Source: Trichoplax adhaerens
Taxonomy: Eukaryota > Placozoa > Uniplacotomia > Trichoplacea > Trichoplacidae
NCBI RefSeq assembly: GCF_000150275.1
Contig: NW_002060945.1
Span: 507,872 to 571,871 of the forward strand
Length of the DNA stretch: 64,000 bases
Direction: 5' to 3'
The notes beneath the pieces are model-generated. The model saw only the letters and a program-made list of their open reading frames with translations. It had not been told where the DNA came from and made no database searches. Positions 51,701-61,486 of the stretch are shown in pieces (within the stretch, counting starts at the first letter, position 1; the number at the start of each line of letters is the position of its first letter). Made by a program: the position numbers and the translations under genes.

Positions 51701-54700
51701 TTAATTATTTTTTTATATCAACATTGAACCTATAGAGCTGTCGTCTATTAAAGATACCACCAATTTTGACAATATCATTACTACGATTTTACTACGATAG
51801 TCGCATTGGTAATTATAAGAAGGTAACATGATTATTTTTTAACGTTTATTCGCTTTAAGCCGAATTGACTAGAGGTTCAACATATTGCATATACCTGTAT
51901 AGCTGTATAATACATACTAAAACTGTAGTACAGTATTATGCTATCTAAGCCGTTATCATATCCTATCCATATTTGTACTCTTAGGATACGAAAAGATTTT
52001 CATTTCCGCGAAAACTTAACATGAGCTCATTTTGTAAGGTAATTTTACTGTAGTAAAATGTGCGGAAATCAATTGTGGACCTATATAGGCAGATGTATTA
52101 TTTTACTAATCCCTACTTCGTGCATTACATTTATTCATTGAACCTGAATACAAGTAATTACATAAAACGTTTATACCTAGAGGACCTTAGGTTTAGTATG
52201 TCATATCATCTATATTGATAAATTATCAAGCTGACAATCATATTGTCACAAAGAAATGTTAACGCACAACTGTTAAAATTCATCTTTACTCAATATCAAA
52301 TGTAGACTACGGATAAAGATAGCATTTACGAATTGTACTCGGTTATAATCCATCGGTAAGGATCTCGTAATGTATAATTTACAGCAAAAATTGATATAGG
52401 ATTAAGATAACTTTTTACGATGTGTTAGGGGGAAACTTACAGGTGGACATTATCATTGTTTTACTGAAGATATCTGTAACATGGGGAAATGGAATATTTC
52501 GGTAGGTTTGCAGTTTGCTCAATTATTTATTGAATGCTTTCCGTACGAAGCTTTTAGTAACTAATGATTCTCTACTAATTTAGGAGGAAGATTCTACTAG
52601 TGTTACAGAAAGTAAAGATAGTAATCCTACCTCTAACATAGACTTTATGGATTTGTATGATCCTTTACAAATATTAATCGCAATAGTTGATTGCATGGGT
52701 CGTGTTAATGTACCTATCGATATCATAGGACAGGTATGAAAGGCTTTAGATTTACTACTGATAAACATTCTTTTCTACAATTAGGAATCATGGTAGAAAT
52801 AGTCCTTTGTTTTATGTATATAAACTTATGTTAGTTATATCAATACAACTGAAAGGTTAATAATTTTATTAATATACTAAAAATTAAACTTTAACAATTC
52901 TTTAGAAATTAACAAAGGAAACTGGATCTTCCTGGAATAACCGTTTTCGTAGAAAATATGGACCGATCAAAAAGGTACAGTAATTTAATCTGGTTCTTTA
53001 AATCTATACCAATGATTTTAAGCCTACTTCTATTCAAATTCGAGATCTAAGCATATTGTAGGCTTGAATGTATTATTAATAAGGTAGGTATTAAGATCTC
53101 GTCTTAAATTACTATAATAGCGTCATTTAACGATGTAAAATTAGTCTAACGTTGAAGTTGATACCAGGCGTATAGTGTATACCGAATCCTTACATTGACT
53201 GTGACATATATATACGTTGTACGAGTTTAAGATTGAAGCAGTCATTAAGGTAGAAAAATCTAGATAATGCTATATACGATACCACATAGTGTCTAGATCA
53301 TGTTAAAATGTAGATGATTCCAATATGTTTATTTCGTTATCAAATCTACGGTAGGTATATACCAAATATCCTATAAGCATTGTCATAACAGTATTCTTTG
53401 CTATGAATCCTATGATATATTCAATGCTATAGTGTAGCATTTTTTGCTGTAGTATTCAGTTTAACTTGTAAAATAAAAAAATTGGCTAGTATTATTTTTC
53501 TTGTGCAATGCTTACTTATCGACTATTTACAGACACTACTACTATTCGATACAGTTCTTAGGTAACCATTCAGACGTATTTTCCTTAAATGACGATTTAG
53601 TCTCTTTGATTAGCGCAGTCGATAAAAAGCAAGTAAAAGACAATTCTTCTAAAGGTACGACAAAATAAAAATAGATAATCAGATACTATAACTTCCTCAT
53701 ACAAAAGGTCCCTTATAAGTTATTCTACGCTTTTACAAATAGAAAACAGATGTGACCAGCACAATACCGAAGAGACTTCAGAGATCGTTGACAATCAACA
53801 TTTAAGGTTTACCACTTCATTAAAGTCTACGCTTGATACCATGATTGAATAATGGATGATACGATCAACTAATTAGTGCTTTATTTTTACGCAGTGATGA
53901 ACGACACTGGTTTGATTTCAATGACCTATCAGTTACTCCTATTTCGTATGATATGGTTGAGAAGAAATATTCGGGTAGTGAATCAGCATACATGTTATTC
54001 TATCGGCTGCGATCTGACGACAAGTCGACATGCAAAAACGATGTAATTGATGAGATTCCGAAGTATCTAATTGACGACATCAACGCAGAAAATGCCGAGT
54101 TGCTAGAAGATCGTGATGCCTTGTTGTATAAGCTCTATGTAAAAGTATATAATTGTAGAGACTTTAGCTACAATGATGGATTGTTAACACCTCTTGGGAG
54201 AGATGCAGATCTAGAAGAGCTGGCCGTCTTACTGCAGATAGACAAAAGGACGGGCGTTGTAGGGATTAAAAGTGATATATTAAACTCGTTTCAATGTGAC
54301 ACTGAGATTGGTGATCATAATGTTACAAATTCATATTTATATATGGCTCGGCGTTTTGAAGGGTGCTTACACTTGTGCCGACTACTGGATAATAGTTATG
54401 ATATGGAAAATTTTGATATTAGTGGCGACGATGTTTTATTCTATTCTGAAACTAAATTAAATGGATCGATTCATATTACTGAAAAACATCAGCCAATAGT
54501 ATTAAAATTTACAACAATGTCCGATATAGCTTCACTGAATGAAAAATTCGATGTTAGAGCTTACAGCAATATGAAATTGTCAACATTGTATGAAATTATA
54601 ATTGAACATATTGGTTTTACAAAAGATGATTTATGTATATTAAGAAATGGAAGTACAAGTTTACAAGCTGAATTCCTTTGCTTGCTTCAAGATTTAAGAA

Positions 54701-56497
54701 ATAGTGACAAGTTTGTGGAAGATAAAAATCTTGCCCATGTAGAGGAACTATATATAACGGATCTACTAACGATACCGGAAAGTAAGCAATTACACAATCA
54801 GCTTCACTGCATCGTCAAGAATATTATAAGAAAGAATAACCAAGATCATAATACAGATGATATTATAGTTCTACAGACAAGTCCTGATAGAATGGTATCA
54901 GAAATAAAGACTATAGTGATATCACGATTTGGATATGACGATTATCTTAACTATCGGTTAAAGACTTTTGATGGAACGATTTTACGAGAATATTTGAATA
55001 TCAGAAAATGTGGATTGGAAGGCAACCAGGTATTGTTGTTATTAGAGAAAGGGGAAGCGATTACAAAGATGTCAAATATTCTACTTACATATGATACCCC
55101 TTCTAGTGCTACTGGAGGTAGCAATTGTGAGATTATAGTCGACTCTCATACCAGCGCTAAAAACTGTATGTCTAAAATGATAAAGTCAGCGAATTTAAAA
55201 GAAGGTAGCTATCATCTTATGAAATCAAATTTATGGTTGGATAGTTTCGCTGTTATTCATGATTTGGAAAAGAGTTTACATCAGCTTAATATCGAACATG
55301 GCGATCACTTAATTGTACAAGAGGGTCTACTACTTCCTGAAGGCTATATTAAGATTAATGTCAAAATTTTTATACCTTCGGAGGATAAATTCCATAATCA
55401 TTACAATTGTGACGTGCTATTAACTCAGTGTCTCATGAATAATATGCAAGCGGAATATTTAAAATCGAATTATATCATTTTTGATAATTGTATAGAGATT
55501 GCATTAGATTCCACTCTTCAGGAATTAAAAATACAGTTACTGACTATGCCTGAAGCGTACAGACTACAGCTATCTTCTATTAATCATCTTAGAGTTTACC
55601 ATCAGCGCGGCAATAAATGCAATCTTCTTAAAAGTGATACAAACCTGATTAAGAATTTAAACATTGAGCATCGATCAACTATTTGCATGCAGGCGTTGAC
55701 CTTAGAAGAAATGCTGTCAGTAGACACAACTCTCTTATTTATTCGTCATCGGATTTCTGAATGTAGAGAGTATGGTCCAGCTATTGAAATATTATGCAAC
55801 TCTAATGACTTGCAGAACCCTCAGTCATTAAAAAAGAGGATACGATATGTCTTAGGAATAGATCCTTCACAACAGTTGACTATTGCTAAACATGATCAGC
55901 AACAATTCCAATGGATAGTCATTACTGAGGTTAGCAATTGATGGAGTTGTAACCCTTAAATAAAAATACCCTTTATAATTTAAATTTGTGAAAGCAAATT
56001 GTTAGCATAGATTATGTTAAATATATGCTTTAAATATTTTTAGTATATAAATAATGGTAGCAATCAAGGTAACAAAGTACGCAAAAATAAGAAGGGTAAA
56101 AAGCATCGTCAGAAGTCCCTGTTAGATGGCCCGTATTTTATATGTGATGGTGATGTCATAGGATTGAAGGTTGGTATTGTAAATGTTTGATTGTATTATA
56201 GTTACAAATGGCAATTTTACTGACAGAGATGGATTGATATTTTTATTGTTTTAAATTAGATGAATGGAGATGATGATAATGATGATTTTAAAACCGCTGA
56301 AGACGATAATGGCAGAGCGAAATTAGAGATGATAGAGAGGTAAATTACATTTCAACTAGAGTATAAATGTAATTTCTATATCAGTCATTCGCTATATTTC
56401 TTGATTGTTTTTGTGTTAATAATTTACTATTAGGCAGAAGAATCAAACTAAAGCTGCTAGTACTGCTGGTATCAAGATACATGTTGACATTCAATAG
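48733..56497 (+). CDS. USP40: Ubiquitin-specific protease 40
   Basis: USP40 is a cysteine deubiquitinase of the USP/UCH family. Nineteen exons, all in phase: 48733-48742, 49956-50126, 50209-50264, 50495-50608, 51055-51180, 51296-51334, 51469-51615, 51736-51822, 51985-52038, 52306-52355, 52429-52501, 52584-52733, 52906-52974, 53555-53654, 53743-53806, 53895-55929, 56044-56169, 56260-56339, 56434-56497. The product has 1204 residues, near the human length. The first exon codes only MFG plus one base; joined to [13 protein letters not shown] it reproduces the family N-terminus. Catalytic boxes: Cys in [22 protein letters not shown], a CKEC zinc-type pair, the His box GGHYH and FDFND, so the enzyme should be active. 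ESAYMLFYR follows. The single 2-kb exon encodes the long ubiquitin-like-fold C-terminal half. Confidence 0.95.
48961..49300 (+). repeat. Two-copy tandem duplication in USP40 intron 1
   Basis: Copies of about 175 bases begin near 48961 and 49136. Shared blocks in order are CAGTGTAGAGACTG, CGTTCAT.TTAAT, AGAGTGCAG.GGTAC and ATTCAGTTACAC. An open frame of 76 codons over copy one is not preserved in copy two, which argues against coding. Confidence 0.75.
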
Positions 56498-57059
56498 ACT
56501 GTAATATTTCCCTTATGCTTTCTAATGTATATTCAAGTACACGAACACAATGAGTACAATGGTTGCATTCCAAATGGCACCTACTTGCACATTATTTGAT
56601 AAAAAAATGATCAACATTCTTGTAATAGCAAATTTATTGTATTTGCACAACAGAAGCTTTAGTAATGAATTTGGTTGATTTATCAATAGCATTATAGTAA
56701 TCGTTTTACAACGGTAAGAGGATAATGTTTAATAATTGAAATTTGGGGTTTTATATATCTCCTGAAAGACGGATAGACGATATCCAATAACGTGTTATAC
56801 AAAATTTTGCAAGGTGATAATATTTTCGGTATTGAAAAATAAATTGTATTATATAACTTTATCGGCTCTATACCACTCGAATAGCTTTCAAAATAGAGCA
56901 ACATATTTTTGTGTGCTGTACTACCATGGTACTGCTAATATCACACAGTACTAATGGTAATATTGATTTACTGCAGTGGATTTGAAAGAATATAGAAATG
57001 TACAGCAGGATGCATCGCCTGCAATTCTACTGATATCGCGTGATTCATTGAGAACAAAA
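56498..57059. other. USP40 / Alba convergent 3' gap
   Basis: This is a gap of about 560 bases between two facing stop codons, AT-rich, with no coding exon or clear repeat. A minus-strand open frame at 56692-56904 has no recognisable features. Confidence 0.6.
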
Positions 57060-58640
57060 CTATTCCGTTGTGAAAGACTTGACATTATCTGATTGCCGGC
57101 TGTCCATTTTCGTTCTTTCTGTATATTCTGTATTACTTACATTAACATTACGCCGTCGATTATTCGTTCCTCGACGCGGGTGATTACCTCCTCTTCCACG
57201 TCTACCACCTCGACTGGGATGATCACGTCGTACCTCCATAATATTGGACGGACCTTGATATCTAGATAAATATAGGCAATAGTCCTAATTTAATCATGGT
57301 GTCCATCTATTATATCAATAATTGCGCAGAATGATATTGTTAACCCTGATAATTTAACATCCATAGCATTCTTGCTTAAGGTGATAGTCATAGCAGGAAT
57401 ATGACGTTTAACTTTAAGACTGTAAACAGGAAAATAGAAATAGCATTACAAGATGCATTTGCATAAATTTGTTGTAGTTGAGAATGCGAGTCTTAACATC
57501 AGCTACAGTCTCTTGCATGATATTAAACTATCATTTCTAAATAGTAAGTGCTGCTGTAGTTACTTTTCTAGTCCTTCTTTTTGTGGTTCCCATATATCTT
57601 CAGACCTAGGAAGAACATTGAAAATTAGTTAAAGCAGCAAACATTCATTATTTCGTATGTTTCTGAAGCACTAATGCATTACAACACTCTTGTGCAGGGT
57701 ATGCAAAAGGTCTGAGGTCTAGTTATGTGCTGTACTATAGCTTGCACATCGGAAGCCAGTGGTATCTAAGATTTTAAACAACATACGTAGTGCTGTTCAT
57801 ATAGCTTCCTTTAATGACAACTATAATAGCAGATAATGTCATTTTAAATAGATAAATTTCTGAATATTTCATATTTTTAACTGTTCATGAATAGTGATGA
57901 TATGTATACGATTTCAAATATAATTGCAATACTTTGCACTTCCAAAGATAGTGTAAGAATATTGATTCACTACGATATCCAGTATTATGTTGACTTTTGT
58001 GGTAGTCAATTTATTCTTGAATCGTTTCAATATTGTCTTACTCCATAACAAACAAAGCGATATGACCGCAACAGCAATGGTAAGCGTTCATTTATGGCCG
58101 GCTTGAGCTATAACGCTAATTACAATATGGCTTGCATTCGGCCAGGTTTATTATAATAAAATGATTATTTTCAGCCTCTACTATCTTGGATTATTAATGT
58201 AACTTACAGCTGATAGTATATTTCATTCCTTTGATAGAGTCCCTAGCCAAGTAAAATTGGAACGAGAGTAATTTCAATTTAGACAAATGGCTGTGTATCG
58301 AGTGTAATACTTATTTATTAATTGAATCTCCAACCTGAATTACATCGACGATAGTAGCTAGAGCAAATTTTAAGATGGTTGATGTAGAGTATACTAGCGT
58401 TGCAGTTACCTGGCGTTTTCTCTTGAGTATTTCCGCACAAGAAATTGTCTTGGTAATATTTTTACCACTTGCTTGCAATTTAATGGTATCATTTGCTTGG
58501 TCTTGTAAGCTGGTTAAACATCGTTCAACAACGCTACGAATTTTACTTCCATTACTTACGACGATATCAGTAGGGCTAGTCGCTTGCAATTCAACATTTC
58601 CTTCCTTAATTTTTCGATAGGAGTCCACTAAATCAATCAT
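57060..58640 (-). CDS. RPP25L: Alba-domain RNA-binding protein, RPP25-like, with arginine-glycine tail
   Basis: Proteins of this family bind RNA, and the vertebrate relatives are subunits of RNase P/MRP. Four minus-strand exons: 58640-58410, 58242-58208, 57605-57564 and 57261-57060, phases 0, 2, 2. The product has 169 residues. The Alba core is plain: SNGSKIRSVVERCL, TIKLQASGKNITKTISCAEILKRK, then GLYQRNEIYYQL and SEDIWEPQKEGLEK. The usual last strand of the Alba fold (the segment after EGL) is hard to recognise, and the sequence goes straight into RGGRRGRGG and other basic repeats. I chose the ATG giving MIDLVDSYRKIKEG because it aligns with the family start; 41 further codons upstream are open but untypical. 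Orthology to RPP25 versus RPP25L cannot be told. Confidence 0.85.
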
Positions 58641-58975
58641 ATCGAGGAGATAATTGAGCTCAAAAACACCGAGGTTAATCTTATGCAATACGCCTATCCA
58701 ACATATTATTCCTACTATACTACGGTACTGTACTGTTATGGTTGATCTCTTCAATCCATACACTAAGCATATGCTGTTGATCTAACATGTATGTATGATT
58801 CACTTTCTCGTGCAATCCTTACTATCCAATATCGAGCGACTCCTGAATTTATCCTAGCTCTAATTTGAAGCCAAGCACAATCTTTATAGGAGCATCTCCG
58901 ATGCACTGTTTGCAGTTGCAGACATGGCAGCTGATTTTGATTCTTGTGCTGTTCTAGTCGCAGCTGCAAACTTGA

Positions 58976-59394
58976 CAGTACAGTACTACTACAGTACAGT
59001 ACAGTAGTTTGTACTCTACATGAGTGTACCGTACTGTGCTGTCCTGTACAGTACAGTACAGTACAGTACGTACAGTACACATCACGAGTAGAAAATTTTT
59101 CAAACCCCCTTTCATGTTCTGCATAGTACTGTAGAGTACAGTACAGTACTTAACTTCTTCAAGAAAGAAGAGAAGAGAGGGACTGGAAAGGAGATAACGC
59201 AGCAAAAAATGTGGAGGCTGGGTTCGGTTAGATCGAGCTTTTGTAACAGTATAACAAAACATTATGTTACGAGTAAAAGCTAGGCATGGACGACTAAATA
59301 TTCCCCATTATTAGTTACTGTACAGTGTACAGTACTGTACAGTACAACAGTGTACAGTACAGTACTGTAAGCTGCAGTACAGTACAGTACTGTA
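58976..59394. repeat. TACAGTAC/GTACTGTA clusters between Alba gene and BRCA1
   Basis: Very dense runs occur at 58976-59010, 59030-59080, 59130-59150 and 59319-59394, with outliers at 58725 and 59585-59610. Some stretches are pure ACAGTACAGTAC. Three overlapping open frames across them are artefacts. This is the fourth divergent gene gap in the window to carry the repeat. Confidence 0.85.
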
Positions 59395-60439
59395 GATGAA
59401 CTTGACTGGATTCTCTTCAGACGGACAGATTCTTGACCGAGGAATTTGGAAAGAAGGCCGAAAACAGTACAATGTGAAATCTTGTCCATCTCGCCATCTG
59501 TCTATGCGTAATCGATTTCAAAAGTTTCCCGCCATCATCGCAGTCACCGTGCCAAGTCTATCAACACAATAACATTCTTTACTGTACTATACAAATGACA
59601 GTACTGTACGGGACAGCGGACTCCACTTCAAGTCTTGCATGTCTGCACATGTTCCGTACCGCATTGATTACGGATAGTAGACTGTCACTCATGACCGTCG
59701 ACAGTAATAGAGATTGACTGGTTTTTCCTGCACGTCGACTGACGTGCAAAAGTTGCGACTTGCATGCCATCAACAACAACTAAATTCGTGTCATCCACAT
59801 CATTGAATTCAAGTGCTCGAAGGGTGAGACGACGGTGGGGTACGTGTCAATACGCTTCATATTTCTACTCTCGCCATTGTTTGCAAAGTGAGTTGTCGCG
59901 CTTGTCTTCTAGACCTTTCTTTGCCTTACTACAGCCTTAAGCTAATTTCTGGTCCATCTTGAACCCCAATTTCCTCAATGAAATTGACAAGAATCAATAA
60001 TCTTTTCTAGTTTAAGGAATTCCAACGTCAAGATAAATTGCTCGCAGGTCCTGTACCATCAAGAAACAACCATAACTGAATTGAGAGCCGCTTGATTGGA
60101 TTGTTCTTCTATTAATTCATCACTCGATAAGGTGAGTTAGTGCGATTTTTTGAGGGCCTATCAGTGGCTGCATCTAGTCAGTGTGCATCATTTCCCTTTT
60201 AACTTCGCTTTTTGTTAATATGGTACTATTGATTAATCAAATCAGCTGCCCTAGCCAAAACCTTTGGCCAACCCCTCTCAAACTATGCTAGTCGTATTAT
60301 TGATTGGCTGAAAAAGGATGAACTAAATCGTAAGTATTCTGTTGGTAGCCATTCTGCAACTGAGAATCCATTTTCTAGTATGGCGCAATTTCAATACAAA
60401 GTTGACGCACTTTGCATTCTACTCAATCATTATTAGTTC

Positions 60440-61080
60440 TCGCGAACAGATTGAATATTGTAGCATACTGCCGTAAGCGAGGGCTATAGTAAGCCCTAGC
60501 ATGGATTAACAGAAGAAATTAGTTCATTTTTGATGGGTAACTCATGACTACATGAGAAATTGAATACAGTTTAAAGGCTGGATTCAAATTGAAATGGACT
60601 GACTGGAAATAAAGCTATACAGCTTATATCCAAAAGTATTAGCCATTGCTTTAAGACTACGGTAATCGAGGGCTGTATCATGCGATTCAAGTCGCAGTGT
60701 ACTGTACTCAACCTGAACTGTACAGTATGAATCAATAAAAGGAATCGGTTCATCTTCCATGGATGAATCATTCGATGAAATTGGATGCGGTTTAAAGGCT
60801 TAAATTGAAATACATTGACTAGAATTCGAGAAATGAAGTGATACAGCTTATGTCAAAAAGTATTAGCGATTGCTTTGATACTGTCGTAAGCGAGGGCTGC
60901 AGCAAGTCACAGCGTGACTACCATGGATCATTAGAATGAATCGATTCATCTTCTATTTCATTATTAGATGAAATTGCATGCAGTTAAAAGACTTAAAATT
61001 GAAATGAGTTTACTAGAAATGAAGTTATACAGCTTATGTCAAACAGTATTAGCCATTGCTCTGACTCTGTGTCTCTTGCT
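60440..61080 (+). repeat. Degenerate tandem array of about 190-220-base units
   Basis: The anchor ATACAGCTTAT recurs at about 60617, 60841 and 61027, each time followed by TATTAGC.ATTGCT. GTAAGCGAGGGCT-type words recur at about 60473, 60664 and 60887. So there are roughly three full units and a leading partial unit. The copies differ by many substitutions and one contains an inserted ACTGTACT-type tract. It lies upstream of BRCA1 and has no coding capacity. Confidence 0.8.
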
Positions 61081-61486
61081 GTGAATGACTTACTAATCTC
61101 TTCGGTAGTTTTAAAATATTAGTGATTTACTCCCTTTATTATTACCGTATAAGTTACTATTGGGGACAAAAATTTTAACCAATGCACTATTCACTCTTAA
61201 TTATAAAGGTTGAGTTGTTATGTAGTTTTTGCTTCAACAGTCGCAATTATTGCAGTTTGCTCGAATAGAAATTTACTCGTAGACAGTGGCAATACTCTAT
61301 CTACTCCTTGTACTGTACAGTACAACTCGAGTGGAACTCAGTAATCTATTGACCTGACAGTATGCTAGATTACTTGATTATGTGGGTACTCTTTTATAAC
61401 TATAATAATTTACTCTTGTTGCAGATTGACTTAGCGTAGATTATTATCAGCAGCTGGTATCGATTAGCAAGTTATACTAAAGAATC

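Noticed and set aside
58763-59262. Overlapping open frames on both strands rich in Tyr, Cys, Thr, Val
   Set aside because: They are translations of TACAGTAC repeats, which lack stops in several frames.
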